Shown here: positions 27,093 to 36,552 of the stretch, piece by piece | How positions within the stretch are numbered: the stretch's first letter is position 1 | Layout: each line of letters begins with the position of its first letter | Assembly (NCBI GenBank): GCA_020249265.1 | Contig: JADCGA010000015.1 | Location: 1-64,000 of the forward strand | DNA: 64,000 nucleotides | Source: Roseomonas sp. | GTDB lineage: Bacteria > Pseudomonadota > Alphaproteobacteria > Acetobacterales > Acetobacteraceae | Reading direction: 5' to 3' | The notes under the pieces: generated by a model | Database searches by the model: none | What the model was told of the DNA's origin: nothing | The model's input: only the letters and a program-made list of their open reading frames with translations | Program-made: the position numbers and the translations under genes

Positions 27093-28273
27093 GTGAAATC
27101 TCCCCTGCGAGCATGGCGCCCGAACCAGCATAGCGCCGCGCCCGCAAGCGGCAGCGTCGCTAGGACCGCGAAAGCATAGCGATAGCCATGCAATTCCTGA
27201 CCCAGCAGCGCAATCAATGGCGGCCCAAGCACGGCGCCAGCGAAGCTGAGCGAAATCACCGCACCCGATGCAGGACCCGCCGCCCCGGCGGGCGCAAGGC
27301 GCACGCTTTCCGCTACCAATACGCCATTCCATCCGGCGGTGCTGGCGCCGATGGCGATGAACAGCAGCACGAGCAGAATGGTCTGGCTGCCTGCAACCAA
27401 TGGCAGCATCATCAGGAAAATTCCTGATAGCGCGCCGATCAGCATCAGGGCGCGCTGACCGCCGATGCGCGTATCGGCAACCAAGGCCCAGCCAATACGC
27501 GAAAGCCCACCCACCACCTGACACAGGCCAACCAGCGCGCCAGCCGAAACGGAATCCCAGCCGTAATCACCGATCAACATCGCGACCATGTGTGCGCCAA
27601 GGCCAATCTGGACCAAAGCGTAACAGGCAGCCGCCAAGCCAATCACGCCAAGCGCGGGTGATTTCAACAGCAGCAATGGCCCTGCTTGCAAGGCGGGCGC
27701 ACCACGATCTTGGTCCCAATCCGCGCGCTTGAATTGAAGGCCGACCACCATCATCAGCAACATCGCAGCCGCCAGCAGCATGGCGTTGCGCCAGCCAAGG
27801 ATTTCTGCCGTACCAGGCAGCATCAGCCCTGCGAGAGCGACACCAAAAGGCACGCCCATTTGCTTCAGGCCAAAGACCATATTGCGGCGGGATGCCGGCG
27901 CAAGCTTGCCAAGCAATTGTGACGCAGCCGGGTTGGTCAGCCCATAGGCAAGCCCGATCAGAATCGTCGCTGGCACGGCGATGGAAAGCTCCGCGAAACT
28001 CAGCATGGCAACACCCAGCGCCGCGGCGAGAAGCGCAATTTGTGTGGTGCGCGCCGGCCCCCATATTGCCAGCCAGCGCGGTCCATAAGCGGAAGCGAAA
28101 ACCGCGCAGAGATAAACAAGGCCCACCTGATAGCCGATATTGGCGCGCGCCATGCCGAACTCCGGCGCGGCATAGGCGACCAATACGGGCAGCGCATAAA
28201 CCGCCATGGTCGCCAAGGTTTGCGCGCCCGCCAGCAGAAGAAGCGCGAGTGTGAGGCCGTGAGGGTTACTCAT
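27089..28273 (-). CDS. MFS transporter
   Basis: A 394-residue major facilitator protein with about 12 hydrophobic helices. The N-lobe has a motif A-like loop (YGPRWLAIWGPART), and the mid-part reads VFGLKQMGVPFGVALAGLML. It resembles the CynX/NimT-like set of small-anion and drug transporters, but the substrate cannot be assigned. Its position inside the catabolic cluster, between an OYE (13 bp gap) and a PuuE-like hydrolase (4-bp overlap), suggests uptake of the pathway substrate or export of a product. Confidence 0.88.
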   Translation of the reverse strand: MSNPHGLTLALLLLAGAQTLATMAVYALPVLVAYAAPEFGMARANIGYQVGLVYLCAVFASAYGPRWLAIWGPARTTQIALLAAALGVAMLSFAELSIAVPATILIGLAYGLTNPAASQLLGKLAPASRRNMVFGLKQMGVPFGVALAGLMLPGTAEILGWRNAMLLAAAMLLMMVVGLQFKRADWDQDRGAPALQAGPLLLLKSPALGVIGLAAACYALVQIGLGAHMVAMLIGDYGWDSVSAGALVGLCQVVGGLSRIGWALVADTRIGGQRALMLIGALSGIFLMMLPLVAGSQTILLVLLFIAIGASTAGWNGVLVAESVRLAPAGAAGPASGAVISLSFAGAVLGPPLIALLGQELHGYRYAFAVLATLPLAGAALCWFGRHARRGDFT

Positions 28274-28286
28274 GCCGCCGTCCTGA

Positions 28287-29444
28287 TCACGCCTGATGCA
28301 GGCCCCGCCGATAGGTGGAAGGTTCCATATCCTTCACCGATTTTGCGCGTTTTTCGAGCCAATAGCTCTGCGCCGGCGGCATGGCATCGAAGGCTGTTTC
28401 GACACCTAATTTACGCGCCGCATCGGTGGGCCAATTCGGGTTGTAGAGAATCTCTCGCCCGATCGCGACTAAATCGGCATCACCGGCTTGCAGAATCGCC
28501 TCTGCCTGGTCCGCGTGCACAATCAGCCCTACCGCCATGGTGGCGATATGCGCTTCATGGCGAAGGCGCCGCGCATAGGGCACTTGATAGCCATAGCCGG
28601 GCCGCGCAGCTTTGGGCGGGCCGCCCGTGATGCCACCCGATGAACAATCCACAACATCAACGCCGGCAGCACCAACAAGTTGTGCCAGGAGAATACTCTG
28701 TTCCACGTCCCAACCTGAATCATCTTCCACCGAAAAGCGCATGAACAAAGGCTTATGCGCCGGCCAGATTGCGCGTACCGCTTCCACCACTTCAAGCGCG
28801 AAACGCATGCGATTGCGTTCCGTTCCGCCATAATCATCATTGCGCCGATTGGCGGATGGTGAGAGGAATTGATGGATCAGATAACCATGCGCTGCGTGGA
28901 TTTCGAGTACATCAAAACCCGCAGCATCCGCGCGCCGCGCGGCATCCGCCCAATGCTGTACCACTTGTGGGATTTCATCGCGCGTGAGCGCACGCGGCAT
29001 GGGGTCCCCGGCATCGCCGATCTCGGCACTGGGCGCGACAAGTTCCCAAGCCTCCCAATCCGTTATCGCGGCGCTTTGCACCAGCGGCGTGCCACCTTCC
29101 CAAGGACGGAAGCGCCGTGCCTTGCGGCCGGAATGGCCAATCTGAATCGCCGGCACCGAACCATTTGCGCGAATCAAATCTGCCACACGTTTCATGCCGG
29201 GAATGAAGGCATCATCCCAAAGTCCGGTATCGCCGAGCGTACCGCAGCCGCGCCGTTCCACCTTGGTGCTTTCCACCATCACCATGCCGGCACCACCCGC
29301 GGCAAAGCGCCCGGCATTCATCAAATGCCAATCGGTGATGAAGCCGCGATCCGCCGCATATTGATGCATGGGTGCGACGACAACGCGGTTCTTCAACGTC
29401 ACACCGCGATGCGTCCAGGGTGTGAAAAGCAGCGGTAGGGTCAT
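28287..29444 (-). CDS. NADH:flavin oxidoreductase, Old Yellow Enzyme family (copy 2)
   Basis: A 385-residue YqjM-type ene-reductase. TPWTHRGVTLKNRVVVAPMH is the FMN-site N-terminus, and HAAHGYLIHQFLSPSANRRN is the His-x-x-His active-site segment. GDADLVAIGREILYNPNWP closes the barrel. The ATG at 29444 follows a very strong GGAGGAGGAT site. In the cluster it lies between hyuB and the MFS gene, a position that fits reduction of an unsaturated ring or alkenoate intermediate before or after hydrolysis. Confidence 0.93.
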   Translation of the reverse strand: MTLPLLFTPWTHRGVTLKNRVVVAPMHQYAADRGFITDWHLMNAGRFAAGGAGMVMVESTKVERRGCGTLGDTGLWDDAFIPGMKRVADLIRANGSVPAIQIGHSGRKARRFRPWEGGTPLVQSAAITDWEAWELVAPSAEIGDAGDPMPRALTRDEIPQVVQHWADAARRADAAGFDVLEIHAAHGYLIHQFLSPSANRRNDDYGGTERNRMRFALEVVEAVRAIWPAHKPLFMRFSVEDDSGWDVEQSILLAQLVGAAGVDVVDCSSGGITGGPPKAARPGYGYQVPYARRLRHEAHIATMAVGLIVHADQAEAILQAGDADLVAIGREILYNPNWPTDAARKLGVETAFDAMPPAQSYWLEKRAKSVKDMEPSTYRRGLHQA

Positions 29445-29501
29445 GGCGTTATCCTCCTCCGCGAAGGCTAGGCCAAGAAACCCGCGCCGCACAGAGGGGC
29501 T

Positions 29502-31133
29502 TCAGCCCTTCACATATCCCAGCGCCTGATCCGCCTTGCGCTGTGCCTCCGGGCGTTGTGCGGGATCACCGAAGCCGCCACCGCCGGAAGTCTCCAGCCG
29601 TACAATATCACCCTTCAGCAAACGCACCGCATCGCTTTTTGGCGCGATGGGTGTTTCCTGCCCATCACGGATACGCATCAAGCGCCCAAGGCTGGCAGGC
29701 TTGCCGCCAGCCAGGCCATAGGGCGGGAAGCGGAAGCGATCCATATTCGCGGTGAAAATCCCGGCAGGGCTATCCACGCGCCATTCGCGAATAAGGCCAA
29801 GCCCGCCGCGATATTGCCCATCACCGCCGGAATCAGGTTTCAACCCGTAATGGGTGATGGTCAGCGGCATTTGGCTTTCGATCATTTCAATCGGGATATT
29901 GCTGTTATTATGCATGCCGAAAGACCAGGCATTCACGCCATCCTTGGCTGGGCTGGCGCCAGTGCCGCCGATTTCGATTTCCACCAGTACTTCACGCCCG
30001 CCATCCGCCGCTTCGGTCTGGAAGGTGGCAACGTAAGAACCGCCGTAATAGGCAGCCGGCATGCGGTCCGGCAGCGCCTGATGCAGGCAGCCAAACATGA
30101 CATTGGCCAGCCGATGGCAAACCGCGACACGATGCGCAACGGATGCCGGCGCGCGGCAGGATGTGACGCTACCTTCCCGGTGGCGAATACGAATGGGGCG
30201 ATAACAGCCCGCATTGGCCGGCATGGCGCCATCAGTCGCTGCGATAATGCTGTAATAGACAGCACAATTGGACATTGCTGGCGTGCAATTGATTGGGCCA
30301 CGCTGCTGATCCGCACAGGCGGTCAGATCAACTTCAATCTCATCGCCCTTGATGGTGATGCTGGCATGGAGCCGCACGGGCTCTCCGGAGACACCATCAT
30401 CATCCAAGAAATCTTCGAAGCTATAAGTGCCATCAGGCATGGCGCGAATGGCAGCGCGCATCGCGGCTTCACTCTGATCCAGGATGTGGCCTGTGGCTTC
30501 AATCAGTGTCACGGCACCATAGCGCGCGGCGATACGGCGGATGGAAGCGGCGCCGACCTCAAGGCTTGCCAATTGGGATTGCAAATCACCCAGCATCAGC
30601 GCGGGCTTGCGCACATTCTGCCCGATCATGGCGTAGATCGCTTTATTCAGCACGCCGCCTTCAATCAGCTTCAGCGGCGGAATGCGAAGCCCTTCCTGAA
30701 AGACTTCTGTTGCTGTTGCGGCATAGGAACCTGGCGCCATGCCGCCCATATCTATGTGATGGCACAGCGCGCCCACGTAAGCCACGCGTTTGCCATCCTG
30801 GAAAACCGGCTTGAACACCAATATGTCGTTCAGGTGTTGCGCGCCGCAATAGGGATCATTGGTGGCAACAACATCATCTTCGCGCCAATCCGCTGCATCA
30901 ACGAAGCGATCCAGCAATATGCGCAGCGCCGCGCCCATGGAATTCAGATGCTGCGGTATGCGCGCGGATTGCGCGACATTATTGCCATCAGCATCGAAGA
31001 CCGCCGTGGAATAATCCAGCAATTCGCGCACCGTGGTGCTGCGGCTGGTGCGCCAGATGGTGATATCCATCTCGGCCGCCGCCGCAGTCAGCGCATTGCG
31101 GATGACTTCGATTTCGATGGGGCCGAGGCTCAT
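29502..31133 (-). CDS. Hydantoinase B / oxoprolinase beta-type subunit
   Basis: A 543-residue HyuB-family protein (PF02538). Conserved stretches include IEIEVIRNALTAAAAEMDIT at the start, NDPYCGAQHLNDILVFKPVF, and GGGGFGDPAQRPEAQ close to the end. Together with HyuA it forms an ATP-dependent amidohydrolase acting on hydantoins, 5-oxoproline, N-methylhydantoin or acetophenone-type substrates. The start overlaps the hyuA stop by ATGA (31130-31133), indicating coupled synthesis of the two subunits. The exact substrate is unknown. Confidence 0.92.
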   Translation of the reverse strand: MSLGPIEIEVIRNALTAAAAEMDITIWRTSRSTTVRELLDYSTAVFDADGNNVAQSARIPQHLNSMGAALRILLDRFVDAADWREDDVVATNDPYCGAQHLNDILVFKPVFQDGKRVAYVGALCHHIDMGGMAPGSYAATATEVFQEGLRIPPLKLIEGGVLNKAIYAMIGQNVRKPALMLGDLQSQLASLEVGAASIRRIAARYGAVTLIEATGHILDQSEAAMRAAIRAMPDGTYSFEDFLDDDGVSGEPVRLHASITIKGDEIEVDLTACADQQRGPINCTPAMSNCAVYYSIIAATDGAMPANAGCYRPIRIRHREGSVTSCRAPASVAHRVAVCHRLANVMFGCLHQALPDRMPAAYYGGSYVATFQTEAADGGREVLVEIEIGGTGASPAKDGVNAWSFGMHNNSNIPIEMIESQMPLTITHYGLKPDSGGDGQYRGGLGLIREWRVDSPAGIFTANMDRFRFPPYGLAGGKPASLGRLMRIRDGQETPIAPKSDAVRLLKGDIVRLETSGGGGFGDPAQRPEAQRKADQALGYVKG

Positions 31134-33199
31134 GGCGCGATCTTCTTTGCAATCAGGGCGCCGCCGGCGGCAAGCCTTGCTTGCCAGGCGCGAGAAATCC
31201 AATGGGTGGCAAAGGCTTCTTCAATGATAGCGGGGCCTTCGATCAGGTCTTCGGCGCCAAGCGCCTCACGGTCCCAGACGGTCACGTCGCACCGTTGCTG
31301 GCCATCAAAGGCGCGGCGCTTTGCCTTGCGCGCGGGGCGGGAAGCTGGGGTTGGTTCGCGCAAAACAGGCTTGGCAAGCTTGCCTTTAGCAATGGCGCGG
31401 AAGGTGACGATTTCCACGGCTTCATCCTGATTGGAATAGGAAAAGCGCTGCTTATGCGTGGCATGAAAGCGCTGGATCAGGTCAGCCAAGGCAGTCTCAT
31501 CCGGTGTCTGCACCGCGCCCCATGGGACAAGCAGTTCAAAGGCCTGGCCATGATAGCGCATATCAGCGGCAATCGTGATTTCACGTTGATCAGCTGGAAT
31601 GCCGTCTTGTGCCAGTCGCGCATCCGCGGCCTGGCGCAATTCAGCGATGATGTCGCGCATCTGTGGCAGACCGGCGGGTTGAGCGCGCGTCAGCCTTGTG
31701 CGCGCCAAATCCTGCACCAGATCGGAAAACAGGATGCCATAGGCAGAAAGCGTGCCGGGTTCGCGCGGGAAGATTACTTCCGTGATGCCCATTTCCTCGG
31801 CCACTTCGATGGCGTGCAATCCACCAGCGCCGCCGAAGGACAGCAGTGCGAAGTCGCGCGGATCAAGCCCTTTTTCAAACAACGAAAGCCGCACCGCGGC
31901 GCCGAGATTGGCGTTGGTCACGGTCAGCATACCCGCTGCCGCCTGTTCGAGTGACAAGTGCAACGGCGCGCCGATGCGTGTTTCAATCGCGGCGCGCGTG
32001 GCCGGCATATCAAGCTTGATGGCGCCACCGAGGAAGAAATCAGGATCAAGGCGGCCGAGTGCCAGATTGGCATCTGTGACTGTCGGCTCCGCCCCGCCGC
32101 GCCCATAGGCAACCGGCCCCGGTCGCGCGCCGGCGCTGCGTGGGCCGACCGTCAGCCGCCCGGCAGCGTCAACGGAGCCGATGGAACCGCCGCCGGCGCC
32201 GATGGTGCGCATTTCCACCATGGGCAGGCGCACCGGCAGGCGATCAATCTCGCCCTGCGTAATCACGGAAACGCGCCCGCCTTGCACGACCGAAACATCA
32301 TAGGATGTGCCGCCCATATCAACCGCCACCAGATTGGGGCGCGCGAGCATTTCTGAAATGCGTCCGGCAGCCAGGGCGCCACCTGATGGGCCAGAGAGCA
32401 ATAGCCGCGCCGGTTGTTCAGCCGCCATGCGCAGGCTGCACACGCCGCCATTGGATTGCACCAGGAAGACAAGCGGCAAAAATCCGTCTTCCCCCAGACG
32501 CTTTTCAAGCCGGTCTAGATAGGCTTTCACGACCGGCATCAGAAGCGCGTTCAGTACAGTAGTGGAGCATCGCTCATACTCGCGGATTTCCGGCGAAATA
32601 TCGGCAGAAAGTGAAATGGGTAGATCGGGGCGCGCAGCCTGGATCAGCGCGGCCAGGCGCTTTTCATGGGCGGAATTAGCATAGGCGTGCAGCAGCGAAA
32701 TCGCGATGGTTTCGGCGCCAAGATGTTGGATGCGATCCAGCAGTGCTGGTAATTGCGTTTCATCCAGGGGTATTTCAGCGCTACCATCTGCGCGCAAACG
32801 TTCCCGCACCCCAAGCCGGCGGTCGCGCGGGATCAGCGTAGGGAATGGTTCTTGCGCCAGGCCGTAGATATCGCGCCGGACATGGCGGTTGATTTCCAGC
32901 ACATCCTCAAAGCCTGCTGTGGTCAACAAGACGCCGCGGGCGAGCTTTCTTTCCAGTACCGCATTGGTGGCGATAGTGGTGCCATGCAGCAAAAGCCCGA
33001 CATCGGACAGCGCGAAACCGAAGCGTCCCGCGGCTTCCTTGACGCCCGTCAAAAGACCGATTGAGGGGTCTTCCGGCGTTGTCGGCGTTTTCCATGCCTG
33101 CGCTACGGCAAGGCGCGAATCCAGGATTTGCAGGTCAGTAAATGTACCGCCGATATCTACAGCGATGCGAATGGGGCGCGAGGATGTTTCGGTGCTCAA
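31130..33199 (-). CDS. Hydantoinase A / oxoprolinase alpha-type subunit
   Basis: A 689-residue ASKHA-fold ATPase subunit (hydantoinase_A). The N-terminal phosphate-binding loop RIAVDIGGTFTDL is the hallmark, then LLLHGTTIATNAVLERK and VAVDMGGTSYDVSVV. The frame is open to a GTG at 33247, but family alignment favours the TTG at 33199, giving MSTETSSRPIRIAVDIGG. No strong ribosome binding site is seen for either. The 24 codons around the alternative start overlap what looks like the tail of a deleted TRAP permease. It is coupled to hyuB. Confidence 0.9.
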   Translation of the reverse strand: MSTETSSRPIRIAVDIGGTFTDLQILDSRLAVAQAWKTPTTPEDPSIGLLTGVKEAAGRFGFALSDVGLLLHGTTIATNAVLERKLARGVLLTTAGFEDVLEINRHVRRDIYGLAQEPFPTLIPRDRRLGVRERLRADGSAEIPLDETQLPALLDRIQHLGAETIAISLLHAYANSAHEKRLAALIQAARPDLPISLSADISPEIREYERCSTTVLNALLMPVVKAYLDRLEKRLGEDGFLPLVFLVQSNGGVCSLRMAAEQPARLLLSGPSGGALAAGRISEMLARPNLVAVDMGGTSYDVSVVQGGRVSVITQGEIDRLPVRLPMVEMRTIGAGGGSIGSVDAAGRLTVGPRSAGARPGPVAYGRGGAEPTVTDANLALGRLDPDFFLGGAIKLDMPATRAAIETRIGAPLHLSLEQAAAGMLTVTNANLGAAVRLSLFEKGLDPRDFALLSFGGAGGLHAIEVAEEMGITEVIFPREPGTLSAYGILFSDLVQDLARTRLTRAQPAGLPQMRDIIAELRQAADARLAQDGIPADQREITIAADMRYHGQAFELLVPWGAVQTPDETALADLIQRFHATHKQRFSYSNQDEAVEIVTFRAIAKGKLAKPVLREPTPASRPARKAKRRAFDGQQRCDVTVWDREALGAEDLIEGPAIIEEAFATHWISRAWQARLAAGGALIAKKIAP

Positions 33200-33222
33200 G
33201 GTTTGGATCCGTCGAGAAAAGG

Positions 33223-33330
33223 TCAGCTCATGAAACCTGATAGCCACAGCGCCAAATCGGGGAATTCAATAAGAAGCGCTGTGGCCAAAAGATACATGAC
33301 AAGACGGCGTAGGCCGCGATATGCCTTCTC
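33223..33330 (-). pseudogene. Possible TRAP-transporter large-permease C-terminal remnant
   Basis: On the minus strand, about 30 codons ending at TGA 33223-33225 read RRLVMYLLATALLIEFPDLA, then LWLSGFMS. A final hydrophobic helix followed by FPxLxLWL is the characteristic end of DctM-type TRAP permeases. No continuation is found upstream, where the PuuE-like gene ends. The match is short and could be chance, so this is a tentative call. Confidence 0.3.
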
Positions 33331-34237
33331 ACTTCGCCGGATGCACCGCCATCCAATGGCGGGCGATATCGACGCGGCGCGTAATCCAGACGTCGTGCTT
33401 TTCCGACATATAATCGAGCAGCCTTTGCAGCGCGACGGCACGGGCGGGATGGCCGATCAGGCGCATATGCAGCCCAACCGACATCATCTTCGGCTGGCCC
33501 TTGCGGCCTTCTTCATAGAGCATGTCGAAAGCGTCGCGGATATAGGAAAACCACTGATCGGATGTGCCCATCCAGCCGGCAAATTTGCCGTCATTATTCG
33601 TCAGAGAATACGGCACTACCAGATGCGGCTTGTCATTCACGCGTGTCCAGATTGGCAATTCATCGCCGTAATAGTCGCTATCGTACAGAAATCCGCCTTC
33701 TTCCACAACCAGCCGGCGCGTGTTGACGGAAGGTCCATAGCGGCAATACCAGCCATCCGGACGATGCCCGACAGTCTTCTGCTGGCTGTCAATCGCCTTG
33801 CGGATGTGGTCGCGTTCTTCTTCTTCCGATAATTCGAAATGCTTCACCCAGCGCCAGCCATGGGAACAGACATCATAGCCCGCGGCCTTGATGGCGGCGG
33901 CCGCTTCCGGATTATGTTCCAGCGCCAGCGCGCAACCGAAAATCGTGACGGGCAGATTGCGTTCCTGGAATAGGCGATGCAGGCGCCAGAAACCAACGCG
34001 GCTCCCGTATTCAAACATGCCCTCAGCCGCCAAATCGCGGCCTGATTTCACTTGGTTCAGGCCATGCGCTTCGGTCAGACCATTTTCCGTGAAGCCATCG
34101 CCGAGTTCAAAGGAAGGCTCACTGCCTTCCTCATAATTGATGACGAAGTTAACGGCGAGTTTCGCGCCGCCTGGCCATTGCGGATCGGGCGGATTGGCGC
34201 CGTAGCCGATGAAATCTCGCGTGACTTGATAGGTCAT
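33329..34237 (-). CDS. Polysaccharide-deacetylase-fold hydrolase, allantoinase (PuuE)-like (copy 1)
   Basis: A 302-residue cytoplasmic NodB-fold enzyme. It shows AVNFVINYEEGSEPSFELGD, MFEYGSRVGFWRLHRLF, VCSHGWRWVKHFELSEEEE and WYCRYGPSVNTRRLV, all close to PuuE-type allantoinases that open the hydantoin ring of allantoin. It is nearer to classical PuuE than copy 2. The ATG at 34237 has AAAGGAA upstream; the longer frame overlaps the Mo-subunit gene. It follows that gene by 14 bp and precedes hyuA, so ring-opening of a hydantoin-like or cyclic-amide intermediate is a reasonable inference. Confidence 0.88.
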   Translation of the reverse strand: MTYQVTRDFIGYGANPPDPQWPGGAKLAVNFVINYEEGSEPSFELGDGFTENGLTEAHGLNQVKSGRDLAAEGMFEYGSRVGFWRLHRLFQERNLPVTIFGCALALEHNPEAAAAIKAAGYDVCSHGWRWVKHFELSEEEERDHIRKAIDSQQKTVGHRPDGWYCRYGPSVNTRRLVVEEGGFLYDSDYYGDELPIWTRVNDKPHLVVPYSLTNNDGKFAGWMGTSDQWFSYIRDAFDMLYEEGRKGQPKMMSVGLHMRLIGHPARAVALQRLLDYMSEKHDVWITRRVDIARHWMAVHPAK

Positions 34238-34251
34238 GGCGTCAATTCCTT

Positions 34252-36552
34252 TCAGGGAGAGGCGGCGTTCTGCAAGGCACGCCAAATCTTCTCAGGTGTC
34301 GCGGGCATATCGGGGACCGAAGCGCCACGCAGCGCAAGCGCATCGGCAATGGCGTTCATCACTGTTTGCGGCGCGGCAATGGCCCCCGCCTGACCAGAAC
34401 CTTTCACACCAAGCGGATTGGCGGTGGTTGATGTACCTTCCAATATCACTTCAATCGCGGGCACATCATCGGCGCGCGGCAATGCGTAATCCATCAAGGA
34501 ACCACTCAGCAATTGGCCTGACTCACGATCATAAATGATGTCTTCCAGCATGGCCTGACCAATGCCCTGCACCAGTCCGCCCTGCACCTGGCCTTGCGTC
34601 AGGCGTGGATTCACCAAGCGCCCGTAATCATCAACCGCGACATAGCGCGTCAGGCGGGCATGGCCGGTATCAGGGTCAATCTCCACCTCCGCAGCCTGGC
34701 AGCCATTGGGGAAGGTCACAAGGTCGGAGGTATTGTGACCAGATGCGGAAAGCCCGGGCGTCATGCCTTCAGGCAGGCTGGCGGAATCCTCAGCAGCACG
34801 CGCTATTTCGGCTAGGGTGATGAAGCGCTCACCTTCCGACAAGGCGAAGCGCCCATCGGCGAAACTTAGCGCAGCGGGATCGGCTTGCAGCAAATGCGCT
34901 GCAATGTGGCGTGACTTTTCCAGGAGCGTATCAAGCGCGAGAACCAGCGCGCCACCGCCCAAATGCAGTGAACGCGCACCGCCATGGCCGTTGCCATTCG
35001 GCAGCAAATCCGTATCGGCCTGCTGTATGCGTACTTCTGCCGGCGTCAGTCCAAGCCGGTCTGCGACAATCTGCGCATAGCTGGTTTCATGTCCCTGGCC
35101 ATTGCTTTGCGTACCGATGGCAGCAATGGCATGTCCCGAAGCATTCATGGAAACGGATGCCCATTCACCCGGAGCGCCACGTGCGGTTTCAAGAAAACAG
35201 CCAATGCCGCGGCCCAGCAACATACCACGTTGTGCTGCTTGTTCGCGCCGAGCAGAAAAACCTGCCGCGTCAGAAACTTTGTCCAGGACTGCAAGATTTG
35301 CGGCAAAGCGCCCGCCATCCACGGCCATGCCCATGGCGGTGCGATGCGGCGCATTGGGCAGCATATTCATCGCGCGCAAAAGGGTAGGATCGCGGCCTAA
35401 ACCGCGCGCTGCGGCATCCACCAGCCTTTCGATGATGTAATTCGCCTCTGGCTTGCCGGCACCGCGATAGGCATCCACTGGCAGGCTATTGGTGAAGGCG
35501 CCGCGTACTTCCAGGTGCATGGCCGGAATCGCAAAAACGCCGCCCATGGCGGTGGAGAAAGCATTGGTCGGGCAATGGGGCCCGACGGCGGAAAGATAGG
35601 CGCCCATATCGGCAATGCTGCTGATCTCGAGGCCCAGAAAGCGGCCATCATCCGCAAGTGCCAGCCTTGCCTTCGCGCGTAGATCGCGGCCATGCACGGC
35701 GGCGGCGAATTCCTCGCTGGGTTCCGCCTGCCAGGCGATGCTACGCTGAAGCCGGCGCGCGGCCCAAAGCGCCAATACATATTCCGGAAACAGAAAGTTT
35801 TTGGCGCCAAAGCCGCCGCCCACATCTGGGCAGACAAGATGAAAGGCGTCTTCCGGCAGGCGAAACACCGTCGCAAGCTGCCGGCGAATGCCATGCACGC
35901 CCATGCCGGTGAAGATCAGGTCAAACCGACTGCCATCAAAATGCGCCAGCGCCGCGCGCGGTTCAATCGGCACGGCATGGACGCGGTTATTGAATAGATC
36001 GAGGCTGATCACGTGATCCGCCTGCGCGAAAGCCGCATCTGTGGCGGCGCGGTCACCCTTGAGGAAACGAAACGCCTCATTCCCTGGTGCTTGCGGCCAG
36101 ATTTGTGGTGCCTCCGCGCCCAGGGCGCTCGCGCCATCAATGACTGCGGGCAGGGGATCGTAGAGGACTTCAATCGCCTCCGCCGCATCGCGCGCAGCGG
36201 CGGCGCTGGTTGCAATGATAAAAGCAACCGCCTCGCCCAAATGCCGCACGCGACCCGTGGCGAGTACCGGGCGCGGCGGCACCACCATGGGCGAGACACT
36301 CGCCACCACCGCCGTGCAGGGCAGCGGCGCCAGGTTATCCGCCGCAAGATCAGCGACAGTGAAAACACCCAACACGCCGGACATGGCGCGCGCGGTATCC
36401 GCGTTGATCTCGCCTAATGTCGCATGGGCATGCGGCGAACGCAGCACAACGGCATGCAGTGCATCGGCGGGAATGATATCCGCGACATAACGCCCGCGCC
36501 CGGTCAGAAACCGCGCATCTTCCAGTCTTGCGATGGATTTTCCGCTGAACAT
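34252..36552 (-). CDS. Xanthine dehydrogenase-family molybdopterin-binding subunit, orphan, catalytic Glu replaced
   Basis: A 766-residue large subunit of the CoxL/XDH family. The N-terminal domain begins SIARLEDARFLTGRGRYVAD. The active-site loop is DAYRGAGKPEANY (form II-like AYRGAGR, not the VAYRCSFR loop of CO dehydrogenase). The Mo-cofactor segment is TQSNGQGHETSYAQIVADRL. The C-terminal motif that normally reads GxGExG is GVKGSGQAGAIAAP, placing Gln721 where the catalytic Glu is expected (codon CAG, 34390-34392). The usual small partners (FAD subunit and 2Fe-2S subunit) are not found anywhere in this window. The start ATG overlaps the upstream stop by one base (TGATG). Hydroxylation of an N-heterocycle would be the default prediction, but the substitution and missing partners make activity uncertain. 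Confidence 0.88.
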   Translation of the reverse strand: MFSGKSIARLEDARFLTGRGRYVADIIPADALHAVVLRSPHAHATLGEINADTARAMSGVLGVFTVADLAADNLAPLPCTAVVASVSPMVVPPRPVLATGRVRHLGEAVAFIIATSAAAARDAAEAIEVLYDPLPAVIDGASALGAEAPQIWPQAPGNEAFRFLKGDRAATDAAFAQADHVISLDLFNNRVHAVPIEPRAALAHFDGSRFDLIFTGMGVHGIRRQLATVFRLPEDAFHLVCPDVGGGFGAKNFLFPEYVLALWAARRLQRSIAWQAEPSEEFAAAVHGRDLRAKARLALADDGRFLGLEISSIADMGAYLSAVGPHCPTNAFSTAMGGVFAIPAMHLEVRGAFTNSLPVDAYRGAGKPEANYIIERLVDAAARGLGRDPTLLRAMNMLPNAPHRTAMGMAVDGGRFAANLAVLDKVSDAAGFSARREQAAQRGMLLGRGIGCFLETARGAPGEWASVSMNASGHAIAAIGTQSNGQGHETSYAQIVADRLGLTPAEVRIQQADTDLLPNGNGHGGARSLHLGGGALVLALDTLLEKSRHIAAHLLQADPAALSFADGRFALSEGERFITLAEIARAAEDSASLPEGMTPGLSASGHNTSDLVTFPNGCQAAEVEIDPDTGHARLTRYVAVDDYGRLVNPRLTQGQVQGGLVQGIGQAMLEDIIYDRESGQLLSGSLMDYALPRADDVPAIEVILEGTSTTANPLGVKGSGQAGAIAAPQTVMNAIADALALRGASVPDMPATPEKIWRALQNAASP

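Noticed and set aside
29556-31430. A 624-codon plus-strand open frame opposite hyuB/hyuA
   Set aside because: Antisense shadow of strongly conserved hydantoinase genes; long open shadows are common at this GC content.
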